Assembly (NCBI RefSeq): GCF_003634755.1
Contig: NZ_RBXA01000003.1
Location: 62,001 to 126,000 of the forward strand
Origin: Flavobacterium limicola
Lineage (GTDB): Bacteria; Bacteroidota; Bacteroidia; Flavobacteriales; Flavobacteriaceae
DNA length: 64,000 nt
Direction of reading: 5' to 3'
A program made the position numbers and the translations under genes. Below, in pieces: positions 8,929-17,803 of the stretch. A model generated the notes under the pieces. That model saw only the letters and a list, made by a program, of their open reading frames with translations. It was not told the origin of the DNA and did not search any database. The first letter of the stretch is position 1. Each line of letters starts with the position of its first letter.

Positions 8929-10767
8929 CTAGTTTACAATAAGTTTTTTAGTAACCGATTTGTTATCATTTGTTATTTTAACTAAGTAAACTCCTTTTTG
9001 AAGATTGTTTACTGTAGCAGAAGAGCTGTTTGTGTATTCTTTTTCAAAGACTTTTTGTCCTAAAACTGAAAATACTTGAACAGAATATTTTTCATTTGAA
9101 TTTTCAAAATTTATTTTGACATTCCCATTGGATGGATTTGGATAGATATTGAATTCATTTGTATCAAAATCAACATTAGAAAGGGTTGCCAATGAATGAC
9201 TACCAATTCCATCACAAGTATTATTTGGATAAGAATCCCACTCAGCAGTTTTATCAAAAGTAGTGTTTGGACCTGTAATACTTGATTTTCTTCTTAATGT
9301 TACATCAGCTGCAAAGTTGGTTGATCCTCCATCAAATTTTCCTATGATATCGATTAACACTCCATTTTTAAATAATCCCATAGGATCATTTCCATTGTAT
9401 GCTTCTTGAGCTGATGATAGATTGGCATTTGCCACTGGATAACACGTTGTAGCCATTTGTGGATCTACTAACACAAATACAGCACCTGAGTTTAGTGTTC
9501 CTGTTAGATTAAGTCCTGCACTCCAAGCTCCGGCTCCATTTGATTGTTTTCTTATTGAATAACCTGTCAAATTAACTACTGCTCCAGTAAAGTTAGCAAT
9601 TTCTAACGCTTTGTTAAATCCGCTTCCTTCAACATATTCTGAAAAGAATAACTCTGTAGCTCCCGATCCACTTGTTGGGGTTGCAGTTGTTGTTCCGGTT
9701 ACTATTGCACTTGCTACAGATGAATTTCTTTCATCATCTCTTGCAATTAAATAAAAGTTGTAGCTAGTGGAAGCTAATAAACCAGAAACAGTTGCAGTGA
9801 GTCCAGTATGAGTAGATTTTAAAGTGTTATCAACATACAAGTCATAGCCAGTAACAGCAATATTATCTGTAGCGGCTGTCCAGGTTAATGTTATAGCGTT
9901 TGATGTAGTAGTAGTTACCGCCAAATTTGTTGCGGCGGTTGGAGCTTCTGTATCTGCAGGTTGTGTAGTCCAAACGGCTGCTACATAACTTGGATTGTCA
10001 ATGTAAGGATTCCTGTTGTTTTGACGCGCATAAATTGCGTTGTTACGCGCAATTTCTCTAGCACTAACCGGATCTTGATTGTGCCAAGCCAGTAATTGAT
10101 TTAAAAATGCTGTGGTAAATACTTTCCCCGTAGAATTATTGAACATCGGGTAATTGTATCCGGCTACAGTATTTTCATAACGTGTTGCAAAATAGAAATA
10201 CATTCTGGCAATATCGCCTTTGAACTCATCTATTGGTTCAAAAACAGGACCTGTATAACCAACAGTTGTGCTTTCACCAAGTTTACTTCCATTAAGAGTA
10301 GTTTGAGTAGCAGTTGCTACTACAGAATGCGGATAATTAGACCGAATCCCGTTCACTTTTCCATCTGTAGGAGTGATGAAATGTGCATCAGAAACCATTG
10401 GTGATTGTTCATTGAACACAGATTGTGGTATAATGTGTTCTCTATTGTAGCAATCTCCTTCATTAGTATAGTTTCCGCATCTTTGCGTAGTTGCTATAGT
10501 GTAAATGTAAGGATCTGTTCCTGATGGATTCTCGGAATACATGTCCAATACAGAACCGTCGTTTTCAAAGTAATTATCAATATCTGACGTTTCATAAGTA
10601 ACATACAAGCCTGCATAATTTTGTACTGTATGGTCTTTAATGATGTTGTACAATTGAGTTTTCAACGTGTAGCCAGTCCCTGTGGCATTTGTATAATACC
10701 CTGCTGGTGCTTGCGCAAAACCTGCTGTGAAAAGAAATAAAAAGAATAGCGAGTAGATTTGTTTCAT
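8929..10767 (-). CDS. Secreted endonuclease I family protein, tandem paralog
   Basis: A 612-residue protein with the same order of domains as its downstream neighbour: signal peptide (MKQIYSLFFLFLFTAGFAQ), endonuclease I domain with CYNREHIIPQSVFN and HFITPTDGKVNGIRSNYPHS, fibronectin type III domain, lamin-tail domain (LFFSEYVEGSGFNKALEI) and a type IX secretion sorting tail (FNIYPNPSNGNV to KKLIVN). The two are highly alike through the nuclease and lamin-tail parts and differ most in the FN3 domain and tail, which points to an old tandem duplication. Each copy has its own terminator, and this one has a TAGTTTTG -7 box on the minus strand at 10824-10831, so the copies are probably expressed separately. 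Confidence 0.93.
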   Translation of the reverse strand: MKQIYSLFFLFLFTAGFAQAPAGYYTNATGTGYTLKTQLYNIIKDHTVQNYAGLYVTYETSDIDNYFENDGSVLDMYSENPSGTDPYIYTIATTQRCGNYTNEGDCYNREHIIPQSVFNEQSPMVSDAHFITPTDGKVNGIRSNYPHSVVATATQTTLNGSKLGESTTVGYTGPVFEPIDEFKGDIARMYFYFATRYENTVAGYNYPMFNNSTGKVFTTAFLNQLLAWHNQDPVSAREIARNNAIYARQNNRNPYIDNPSYVAAVWTTQPADTEAPTAATNLAVTTTTSNAITLTWTAATDNIAVTGYDLYVDNTLKSTHTGLTATVSGLLASTSYNFYLIARDDERNSSVASAIVTGTTTATPTSGSGATELFFSEYVEGSGFNKALEIANFTGAVVNLTGYSIRKQSNGAGAWSAGLNLTGTLNSGAVFVLVDPQMATTCYPVANANLSSAQEAYNGNDPMGLFKNGVLIDIIGKFDGGSTNFAADVTLRRKSSITGPNTTFDKTAEWDSYPNNTCDGIGSHSLATLSNVDFDTNEFNIYPNPSNGNVKINFENSNEKYSVQVFSVLGQKVFEKEYTNSSSATVNNLQKGVYLVKITNDNKSVTKKLIVN

Positions 10768-10925
10768 AGTTTAATTGGATTACTTAGTTTAAAATTAATT
10801 TGATTTATGGATTAAAATTTTGACAAAACTACTATTTAAATTGATATTGGAAGTTACTAAATGTTTAATTCGATTAAGATTCTTTTTTATTTTTAAATAG
10901 TTAGGATGCGCTAATTCAGAGTTAT

Positions 10926-12452
10926 TTATTTTGGAAAAGCTTTGCTTTGATACGCACCTAAATCAGGTGGTAAAGTTCTAGTGTTTCCTATAATATCAAA
11001 CGGGATCAGATACGCTGAATTCCCTTTTGCGTAAGCGGCCGAAGTTTCATCGATATTAAATTTGTTCTGTGAAATATTGAAAAATTTTGGATCCTTGTTC
11101 AAAATTATCGAGTTGTAATGTGCGGTATCCGTATTGAATTGATAATCGGGATTCGCTGTAAACTGATTGGATACGTTATCAAATTTTATCAGGCAATTGT
11201 TGAATTGGTATTCAAAAACGGCTCCTGTTTTTTTGGTTAAATTCATTTCATTGGAATATGAACCATAAATAATGCAATTGTTAAACGTGGCTGCTGTTAA
11301 ATCTTTCGCTTCCGGAATTGCTCCCAAAATATAATTACTTACTAAAACGGCCACCTGTTGCGAGCTGTTCCAATTATTATTGAAAGTGGAATGAGTAAAA
11401 CTATAATTTCCGCCATAGGTACAGGCTAAACTGACTAATCCGGCATTATTAATGACAACATTTTCGCCATTTATTTTTGCGGTCTGCGCCAAAATACCGT
11501 AGTTGCTACTGTTATAGATTTGGGTGTTTTTTACAGAAACTGTTGTACCATCGTTGTTTTGAATTAACAATCCAATCGTTGCATTTTTGATGGTGAGATG
11601 ATTCAAAGTATTATTGGTGCTTCCATCAGTAAGCCAAATGGTTCCCCATTGTCCAGGAACATCAGAAAAATCAGGCTCTAAACGGTCTCCTTCAAAAATG
11701 ACTTCGTTTTCGAGTTTATCCGTTGTTGATAGAGTTCCATTAATATTGATTGACGCATTATTGGCTACAATAAGTCCAGAATTAGCGTGGAAATGTATTC
11801 GAGTTCCTGCTTCAAAAGTGGCTGTTTTATTTGAAGGAACCGCAGCATAGCCATAAATTACATACGGTTTGTCATTCGTAAACTGCAATTCGTTCCCGTT
11901 GACAGGGTCATTTTCATCTAGATAAAATCCATCAATTTTTTCGTTTCCAATAGGAAGTGTTTCAGTAGTTCCATCAGCAAAACGCTTTGGATACAGGAAA
12001 ACAGCATCTTGTATAAGTGTTACCAGTTCTACATTTTGAAGATTTTCGCCACTGTCAAACTGAATTTGATCAGTGTACAAAAAATCAGAAGCATTGGCGT
12101 CAGTACTATTTGCGGTTGTTTCTATGAAAATATACAAACTGTCTTTTGCTAAAAGGTCCACATTGTTAAAAATTTTCCCGTCTGTTCCCTGCATTCCGTC
12201 AACGGAGATTCGGTATTTTGAACTCAAACCTTTTCCTAATTTAATGCTTGGAATCGTAATGTCATTTTTACTTTTGTTGTACACTTTGAGTCGGTACGTG
12301 CTTGAACCGATGTTAGAGAAAACAGTGTCAAGATAAATCGTGTCCTTGGAAAATTCTAAATCTCCTGTGCTAGCTACGGTCTCAAAATCAGAACGGCAGG
12401 AACAGATAGTCAATATGATTCCAATAAAAAACAATACTATTTTGGGACTCAT
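10926..12452 (-). CDS. Right-handed beta-helix lipoprotein
   Basis: A 508-residue surface or periplasmic protein. The N-terminus is a lipoprotein signal (MSPKIVLFFIGIILTICSC) with the acylated cysteine near residue 19. Residues about 30-140 look like an immunoglobulin-like region with FSNIGSSTYRLKVYNKS. From about 200 onwards there are regular short beta-strands rich in Asn, Thr and Ile (for example LNHLTIKNATIGLLIQNNDG), as in parallel beta-helix proteins. The end, RTLPPDLGAYQ, is the common closing motif of such proteins in Bacteroidota. No catalytic residues can be assigned, so binding of polysaccharide or a structural role are only guesses. It stands alone between the nuclease pair and the divergent menI-like gene. 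Confidence 0.8.
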   Translation of the reverse strand: MSPKIVLFFIGIILTICSCRSDFETVASTGDLEFSKDTIYLDTVFSNIGSSTYRLKVYNKSKNDITIPSIKLGKGLSSKYRISVDGMQGTDGKIFNNVDLLAKDSLYIFIETTANSTDANASDFLYTDQIQFDSGENLQNVELVTLIQDAVFLYPKRFADGTTETLPIGNEKIDGFYLDENDPVNGNELQFTNDKPYVIYGYAAVPSNKTATFEAGTRIHFHANSGLIVANNASININGTLSTTDKLENEVIFEGDRLEPDFSDVPGQWGTIWLTDGSTNNTLNHLTIKNATIGLLIQNNDGTTVSVKNTQIYNSSNYGILAQTAKINGENVVINNAGLVSLACTYGGNYSFTHSTFNNNWNSSQQVAVLVSNYILGAIPEAKDLTAATFNNCIIYGSYSNEMNLTKKTGAVFEYQFNNCLIKFDNVSNQFTANPDYQFNTDTAHYNSIILNKDPKFFNISQNKFNIDETSAAYAKGNSAYLIPFDIIGNTRTLPPDLGAYQSKAFPK

Positions 12453-12567
12453 TTGGTTATATTTTTTGTAAAAATAGGTAAAATCTATTTCGAAATCAGA
12501 ATAACAATAGTATTTACTGTTATGTGACTTATCTTTTAATTATTTTTACATTTTTAAAGATAAAAAC

Positions 12568-13005
12568 ATGATATTCGACAAAGAAAAAATACTTCATTAT
12601 TGCAATCACGTTTCTAAAAACACCTTAATGGAAACGTTGAATATTAAATATACGGACGCAGGAGAAGATTTTCTTATTGCAACAATGCCCGTCAATCCTT
12701 CTGTGCATCAGCCAATGGGATTATTGCATGGAGGAGCATCGGTGGCTTTAGCAGAAAGTGTAGGCAGCGCCGCATCTATGATTTATGTAAATTCAGAACT
12801 AAGCGAAGTCCGCGGAATTGAAATTTCAGCCAATCACTTGAAAGCAAAACGGGACGGAATTGTAACGGCAACCGCTAAGATTGTTCACAAGGGCCGAAGC
12901 ATTCATCTTTGGGAAATACGAATTACGGATGAAAACAATAATTTAATTTCACTTTGCAAGCTGACGAATATGGTTTTGCCAAAAAGAAAAAGCGAAAATA
13001 AATAA
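12568..13005 (+). CDS. menI: Hotdog-fold thioesterase, probable 1,4-dihydroxy-2-naphthoyl-CoA hydrolase
   Basis: A 145-residue PaaI-type hotdog thioesterase. The catalytic region QPMGLLHGGASVALAESVGS (about 50-69), with the glutamate of the AES triplet, and the downstream EISANHLKAKRDG closely resemble E. coli YdiI/MenI. That enzyme releases CoA from dihydroxynaphthoyl-CoA in menaquinone synthesis. The next gene, 125 bp downstream on the same strand, is isochorismate synthase, the entry enzyme of the same pathway, which supports the call. A relative such as EntH/YbdB would look alike, so the exact substrate is an inference from context. Confidence 0.8.
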   Translation: MIFDKEKILHYCNHVSKNTLMETLNIKYTDAGEDFLIATMPVNPSVHQPMGLLHGGASVALAESVGSAASMIYVNSELSEVRGIEISANHLKAKRDGIVTATAKIVHKGRSIHLWEIRITDENNNLISLCKLTNMVLPKRKSENK

Positions 13006-13130
13006 TTGAATTTAATTTTAGCTAAAGCCAAAAATCAGTTTCAGTCAAATTGACCAAGATGGTTTCGATACTATTAAGCAAATCAAAATGCCTTTAGGTT
13101 TAGTGGAATTTATATTTTAATACATTATAT

Positions 13131-14201
13131 ATGATCGATTTTTTTATAAAAGTAAAGCAACAAAAAGCTCAAAATCTACCTTTTGTGTTATACCGAAAAC
13201 CAAATAACATCAAATTAATAGGTTTTTTTCAAAATAACGACCACTTATATTTTGCCGAGAATTTTGAAGAGACGGGATTTGTTTTTGCTCCTTTTGAAGG
13301 AAGTCAGATGATACTGATTCCTAGAAATCAATCGGTAAAATGGGAAACCCTGATTACTTCTTTCAAGGAAAATGAAGATTCAGATTTCATAGATTCAGAA
13401 GACATTCAAGCGAAAGAACATTTTGAAAGTCTTGTCCAAAAAGGAATTGATGCTATTGCAAAAGGGACTTTGAAAAAAGTGGTCTTGTCACGAAAAGAAA
13501 TTGTTGGTTTGTCAAATTTTGATTTAGTTTCAATTTTCGAAAAATTAATTCAAAATTATCCCACCGCTTTCTGCTATTGCTGGTTTCACCCAAAAATAGG
13601 CTTATGGATGGGCGCTACACCGGAGCGATTACTAAAGGCTAATACGAATACTTTTTATACAATGTCATTAGCTGGAACGCAAAAGCTTCAAGGTGATAAA
13701 GAAGTTGTCTGGGAGAAAAAAGAAATGGAAGAGCAGCAATTTGTTACCGATTTTATTTTGGATAATCTAAAGGAATTGACTTTAGAAGTTTCCGTTTCAA
13801 GCCCTTATACTGCGCAAGCGGGAACTTTAGCACATATTAAAACCGATATTGAAGGGGTTATTAATGACAATTCAAGTTTGAAGGAAGTTGTTTCTGTTTT
13901 GCATCCAACACCCGCTGTGTGTGGATTACCAAAAGAGGTTGCTAAAAATTTTATTTTGGAAAATGAGGGCTATGACCGTGAATATTACACCGGTTTTTTA
14001 GGCGAATTAAACAAAGAAGGATTCAATAAAGGAGAAATAAAATCAGATTTGTATGTGAATTTGCGATGCATGCAAATCAAAGATAATCAAGCGCATTTAT
14101 ATATGGGTTGTGGTATTACAAAGGACAGTATTCCTGAAAACGAATGGAGGGAAAGTGTCAATAAGTCAATGACTATGAAGAAAATATTGGATTTGAAGTA
14201 G
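13131..14201 (+). CDS. menF: Isochorismate synthase
   Basis: A 356-residue chorismate-using enzyme that makes isochorismate, the first committed step toward menaquinone. The conserved C-terminal chorismate-binding domain is seen: MGATPERLL, the TMSLAGTQ motif, HPTPAVCGLPKEVA, REYYTGFLGE and NLRCMQI, with the acidic Mg ligands around them. The N-terminal third is poorly conserved, as usual. It follows the menI-like thioesterase and precedes bshB1 by only 48 bp, so the three may share transcripts. The family also includes salicylate and siderophore forms (EntC), but nothing else in the window points to siderophores, and flavobacteria rely on menaquinone. Confidence 0.9.
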   Translation: MIDFFIKVKQQKAQNLPFVLYRKPNNIKLIGFFQNNDHLYFAENFEETGFVFAPFEGSQMILIPRNQSVKWETLITSFKENEDSDFIDSEDIQAKEHFESLVQKGIDAIAKGTLKKVVLSRKEIVGLSNFDLVSIFEKLIQNYPTAFCYCWFHPKIGLWMGATPERLLKANTNTFYTMSLAGTQKLQGDKEVVWEKKEMEEQQFVTDFILDNLKELTLEVSVSSPYTAQAGTLAHIKTDIEGVINDNSSLKEVVSVLHPTPAVCGLPKEVAKNFILENEGYDREYYTGFLGELNKEGFNKGEIKSDLYVNLRCMQIKDNQAHLYMGCGITKDSIPENEWRESVNKSMTMKKILDLK

Positions 14202-14249
14202 TATTCGCAACTTTAAACATTAAACAAAAAAACATTAAACGAATTTTAG

Positions 14250-14966
14250 ATGAAATTAGATATACTTGCTTTTGGTGCGCATCCTGATGATGTGGAATTG
14301 GGTTGTGCAGGAACCATTTTAAAAGAAATTTCTTTAGGAAAAACGGTGGGAATCGTTGATTTGACCCGTGGTGAATTAGGAACTCGTGGTTCAGCGGAAA
14401 TCAGGGATCAGGAAGCCAATGCTGCTGCAAAAATCCTAGGAGTTTCTGCACGTGAGAATCTGGAAATGCGGGATGGGTTTTTTGTCAATGACGAAAAGCA
14501 TCAATTGGAAATCATAAAAATGATTCGCAAATACCAACCGGAGATTGTTTTGTGTAATGCTATTGATGACCGACACATTGATCATGCAAAAGGAAGTAAA
14601 TTAGTTTCTGATGCTTGTTTTTTGTCTGGATTGATGAAGATTGAAACTGTGCTAGAAGGAGAGAAACAAAAGGCTTGGAGACCCAAATTAGTGTACCATT
14701 ACATACAATGGAAAAATATTGAACCGGATTTTGTGGTTGATATTACTGGTTTCACCGATAAAAAAATCGAATCTATTTTGGCTTACAGTTCTCAGTTTTA
14801 CGATGCAAATTCTGAGGAACCAGAGTCCCCAATTTCAAGTAAAAACTTCTTGGAGAGCCTGAATTACCGTTCTAGAGATTTAGGAAGGCTCACTGGGGTC
14901 GATCATGCAGAAGGTTTTACGGTAGAAAGATATTTGGCAGTCAATAGCTTAGGAGATTTGATATAA
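14250..14966 (+). CDS. bshB1: Bacillithiol biosynthesis deacetylase BshB1
   Basis: A 238-residue zinc-dependent deacetylase of the LmbE/PIG-L family. It removes the acetyl group from N-acetylglucosaminyl-malate in bacillithiol synthesis. The zinc site AHPDDVELG is at residues 10-18, the second ligand region is DDRHIDHAKG (about 110-119), and the substrate loop DLTRGELGTRG and the end SRDLGRLTGVDHAEGF are those of BshB1. The other bsh genes are not in the window. It shows that the organism probably uses bacillithiol as its main small thiol, which bears on the Kef-like genes at 32.4-34.9 kb. Confidence 0.93.
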   Translation: MKLDILAFGAHPDDVELGCAGTILKEISLGKTVGIVDLTRGELGTRGSAEIRDQEANAAAKILGVSARENLEMRDGFFVNDEKHQLEIIKMIRKYQPEIVLCNAIDDRHIDHAKGSKLVSDACFLSGLMKIETVLEGEKQKAWRPKLVYHYIQWKNIEPDFVVDITGFTDKKIESILAYSSQFYDANSEEPESPISSKNFLESLNYRSRDLGRLTGVDHAEGFTVERYLAVNSLGDLI

Positions 14967-14993
14967 ATTTCGTGTAATTTTTTAAAAAAAATA

Positions 14994-15024
14994 TTTGCAA
15001 AAGTAAACTTATGTCGTATATTTG
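14994..15024 (+). promoter_or_regulatory. Bacteroidota-type promoter of tRNA-His
   Basis: A TTTG -33 element at 14994-14997 and a TATATTTG -7 element at 15017-15024, spaced 19 bases, match the TTTG/TAnnTTTG consensus of the phylum. The tRNA begins 17 bases further on. Confidence 0.8.
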
Positions 15025-15040
15025 CCACCGCTAAGCAAAT

Positions 15041-15115
15041 GGTGGTTGTAGCTCAGTTGGTTAGAGCATCGGTTTGTGGTACCGAGGGTCGCGGGTTCGA
15101 GCCCCGTCTCCCACC
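15041..15115 (+). tRNA. tRNA-His (anticodon GTG)
   Basis: A complete cloverleaf: D-arm with AGCTCAGTTGGTTAGAGC, anticodon stem-loop CGGTTTGTGGTACCG with anticodon GTG, and T-arm GCGGGTTCGAGCCCCGT. The extra 5' G (15041) faces C at the discriminator position (15115), the hallmark of tRNA-His. The CCA end is not encoded. In the acceptor stem, pairs 5-68 (T-C) and 6-67 (T-T) are mismatched in the gene as given. Confidence 0.95.
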
Positions 15116-15123
15116 CAGAAAGC

Positions 15124-15154
15124 AAAAGCTTCGAAGAAATTCGAGGCTTTTTTT
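15124..15154 (+). terminator. Terminator of tRNA-His
   Basis: An 11-bp stem with one G-T pair, AAAAGCTTCGA (15124-15134) with TCGAGGCTTTT, six-base loop and a T-run. It lies 8 bp past the tRNA. An open frame of 65 codons over the tRNA and this hairpin is not a gene. Confidence 0.8.
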
Positions 15155-15395
15155 GTGGAATAAAGTCTCGTGGATTGTAGGTGCTATTTTCTGGCTTGAA
15201 AATTGTAAAAGGGAAATAGTATTAGAGAGGTGTTAAAAAAGTCATGTAGGATTTCGGACATACATTCTTCTGTTAGGGGTTATATTCTGTGATTTACAGA
15301 AATCGTGTTTTCTTTTGTGTATCTTTGAACGCATTGCATAGTTAAATCAATCGAAAATAAGCTTTCAAAATTTTAAATATTATTTACATAATTTA

Positions 15396-16592
15396 ATGGA
15401 AAAAGAGAAAATCAATTCTAAAATTCTTAAAAGTAATTACATTCCAACAGCCGAGTTTTACAGCCAAATAATAGATAGTTTACAAGATTATTCGATTTTT
15501 ACTCTTGACAATGAATTTATAATTAATAGCTGGAGTTCAGGTTCAACCAAAATATTTGGATATGAAGCTGACGAAATTATAGGACAGCATTTTGATGTTA
15601 TTTTTACTGAAGAAGATGTACAAAATGGTATTCCGCAATCAGAAATTCAAGCTGCATTAAAAGAGGGGAGAGCTACGGATAACAGATGGCATATTTGTAA
15701 AGACAGGAATGAATTTTATGCTTATGGTTTGGTTTTTCCGCTTATTGGAATTGATGGCGACATGTTAGGTTACGTAAAAATTCTACGAGATTTGACGGAG
15801 AGAAAGAAATCGGAGGATGCCATAAAAAAATATGTAAAAGAACTGGAAGACCTTAATACGCACAAAGAGAATGTTCTTGCAATTGTTTCTCATGATTTAA
15901 GAAGTCCGTTATCTGGAATTATCGGAACGGCTGAGTATTTGAAAACAAATTTTGACAGATTAGAATCCAATAAGGCAAAAGAAATGCTTGATTTGCTTCA
16001 AAAAACTGCAGTAGATGAGTTAAACATGCTGGATAATTTAGTGGAATGGGCTAGAATAAAATATGCCTCGGAGGTGTTTTCTCCGGCAAAAATTGAACTT
16101 TTTGATTTTGTACAAAAGGGTTTTGAATCATTGAAGGAATCGGCTTCTTTAAATTCTATAAATCTCCTTAATGAAATCGAACCCAACATCAGTGTTTTTG
16201 CAGATGGAAAAATGTTGCTTTCTGTTTTTCAAAACATAATTTCTAATGCCATCAAGCATTCTTTACCTGGAGGGGAAATTACCGTTTTGGCGAAAATTGA
16301 AGTGGAAAAAGTAATAATTCAGATAAAGGATTCAGGAATTGGAATGTCAAAAGAGGTGCAAAGTAAACTTTTTACCCCACAAATGAGTACGCTTTCTAAA
16401 GCAAGAAAAGATAACAAAGGTGCCGGAATTGGATTGTTGTTGGTGAAAGGGTTTTTAGAAAAAAATGATGGTGAAATATGGGTTGAAAGTATTGAAGGAA
16501 TTGGTTCTTCATTTTATTTTACATTGCCTATTGAGGAGCCTTTGTATAAAATTGATAGTTCAGATAAAATAGAATTTGACGAAAGGGTTTAA
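15396..16592 (+). CDS. PAS-domain sensor histidine kinase
   Basis: A 398-residue cytoplasmic-type sensor kinase with no membrane segment. A PAS/PAC domain spans about 20-140 (SWSSGSTKIFGYEADEIIGQ, then the PAC end YVKILRDLTERKK). A short coiled coil leads to the HisKA domain with the phosphorylated histidine in IVSHDLRSPLSG (about residue 166). The ATPase domain shows the N box NIISNAIKHS (about 280), G1 DSGIGMS and G2 GAGIGLLLV. No response regulator is adjacent, so it is an orphan whose partner must be elsewhere. A TATCTTTG -7 box at 15320-15327 gives a leader of about 60 bases. The short inverted repeat TTCTGT/ACAGAA at 15285-15301 overlaps the expected -33 region. The signal is unknown. 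Confidence 0.9.
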   Translation: MEKEKINSKILKSNYIPTAEFYSQIIDSLQDYSIFTLDNEFIINSWSSGSTKIFGYEADEIIGQHFDVIFTEEDVQNGIPQSEIQAALKEGRATDNRWHICKDRNEFYAYGLVFPLIGIDGDMLGYVKILRDLTERKKSEDAIKKYVKELEDLNTHKENVLAIVSHDLRSPLSGIIGTAEYLKTNFDRLESNKAKEMLDLLQKTAVDELNMLDNLVEWARIKYASEVFSPAKIELFDFVQKGFESLKESASLNSINLLNEIEPNISVFADGKMLLSVFQNIISNAIKHSLPGGEITVLAKIEVEKVIIQIKDSGIGMSKEVQSKLFTPQMSTLSKARKDNKGAGIGLLLVKGFLEKNDGEIWVESIEGIGSSFYFTLPIEEPLYKIDSSDKIEFDERV

Positions 16593-16605
16593 TAAATAAA
16601 TGATA

Positions 16606-16643
16606 AAAAAAAGAGCTTTGAAGTGATTCAAAGCTCTTTTTTT
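16606..16643 (+). terminator. Terminator of the histidine kinase gene
   Basis: GAGCTTTGAA pairs with TTCAAAGCTC around loop GTGA, flanked by A and T runs on the two sides (16606-16643). It lies 14 bp past the kinase stop and could work in both directions. Confidence 0.85.
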
Positions 16644-16656
16644 ATGGGGTTTGCAC

Positions 16657-16768
16657 AAGGGATAGCAGTGGAAATCCTTTATACCCTGTCAGGGTTAAAA
16701 AAACCTGACAGGGTATAAAGATTGTAGCGTATAGCCCGACCACGCTGTAACGCTAGTGAAAGCGTGGA
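16657..16768 (+). repeat. Dispersed hairpin element, copy 2 (plus orientation)
   Basis: Left flank GGGATAGCAGTGGAAATCC (16659-16677), a central stem built on ATACCCTGTCAGG and its complement (about 16678-16718), then the right flank GATTGTAGCGTATAGCCCGAC (about 16720-16740). A second 7-bp hairpin follows, CCACGCT (16740-16746) with AGCGTGG (16761-16767). The element sits between the convergent ends of the histidine kinase and the M28 peptidase. The kinase already has its own terminator upstream, so this element is probably not just a terminator. Confidence 0.75.
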
Positions 16769-16786
16769 TGTGCCCAAATATTTAAT

Positions 16787-17800
16787 CTATTTTTTATCTA
16801 CGATAGGTCTTTCGGTGCGGTTTGCCAATTCCCAAGCGGTAACAAATGCAAATTTTGCTCTTTTGGTCAACGCATCGTATTCGATTTTGTCTGGACTGTC
16901 TGTAGGTTTGTGGTAATCAGCATGCACTCCGTTGAAAAGAAATACCGATGGAATTCCGTGTTTAGCAAAGTTGTAATGATCCGAACGCTCATAGAAATGG
17001 TTTGGATCTTTTGGGTCGTTGTATTTGTAGTCTAAATTTAATTGGGTGTATTTAGCGTTTGCAATGGTACAAATGTTATCTAAATCAGTTGATAATCTGT
17101 TTGCGCCAATCACATATACGTAATTATTACTGTCAGCATGTGCTTCGTCACGACGGCCTATCATGTCAATATTGATATCGGTAATGGTGTTCGCTAACGG
17201 GAACAAAGGATTTTCTGAGTAATAGCGGCTTCCGTGCAATCCGTGTTCCTCGCCGGTTACATGAAGAAACAGGATAGAACGTTTTGGGCCGTGTCCTGCT
17301 TTTTTAGCGATTTGGAACGCTTGTGCAATTTCAAGTAAAGCAACAGTTCCGGAACCATCATCATCGGCACCGTTATAAATTTCTCCATTTTTTGTACCTA
17401 CGTGATCGTAATGGGCTGAAATCACCAAGACTTCATTTGGTTTCTCAGATCCTTCAATATACGCCCAAACGTTTTCGGAATCTGGTAAATTTTCATTTCG
17501 CTTGGCATTCAGGAAAGCAGCAGGAATTTTTTGGTAAAAGTCTGAAGCGCCAGTTGGGAAGCTGATGTCGTTTTTCTTGTATTGATCGATGAGGTAAACA
17601 CCTGCTTTTTTCTGACCTGCAGACCCGGTTTCTCTACCTTCCATTTCGTCTGAAGCTACAATGTACAAGTGCGTTTTTAGTTCATCCGCGGTAATTGTAT
17701 TCATGTATTTTGTTGGGTCGACATGAGTGACACTCGCCTTTTGAGTCGTACAGCTTATGGTTAAAGCAACCATTAAACCTAATAAAGGGATTTTTTTCAT
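16787..17800 (-). CDS. M28-family zinc peptidase, lipoprotein
   Basis: A 337-residue aminopeptidase-like enzyme of family M28. The N-terminal lipobox (MKKIPLLGLMVALTISCTT) predicts attachment to a membrane facing the periplasm. The co-catalytic two-zinc site is complete: SAHYDHVG (first His), GADDDGSG (bridging Asp), TGEEHGLHGS (catalytic Glu pair), IDMIGRRDE (Asp), and the last His in HADYHKPTD. It should trim N-terminal residues from peptides outside the cytoplasm. The DUF3667 gene ends 3 bp upstream, so the two are probably co-transcribed. Its substrate preference cannot be told from sequence. Confidence 0.92.
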   Translation of the reverse strand: MKKIPLLGLMVALTISCTTQKASVTHVDPTKYMNTITADELKTHLYIVASDEMEGRETGSAGQKKAGVYLIDQYKKNDISFPTGASDFYQKIPAAFLNAKRNENLPDSENVWAYIEGSEKPNEVLVISAHYDHVGTKNGEIYNGADDDGSGTVALLEIAQAFQIAKKAGHGPKRSILFLHVTGEEHGLHGSRYYSENPLFPLANTITDINIDMIGRRDEAHADSNNYVYVIGANRLSTDLDNICTIANAKYTQLNLDYKYNDPKDPNHFYERSDHYNFAKHGIPSVFLFNGVHADYHKPTDSPDKIEYDALTKRAKFAFVTAWELANRTERPIVDKK

Positions 17801-17803
17801 TTT

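Noticed and set aside
15039-15236. 65-codon open frame over the tRNA-His gene
   Set aside because: It is a translation of the tRNA and its terminator, a known false signal.
16606-16768. Whole region as one large kinase terminator
   Set aside because: The first hairpin (16606-16643) is a complete terminator. The second block has the flanks of the dispersed family and is a separate element.
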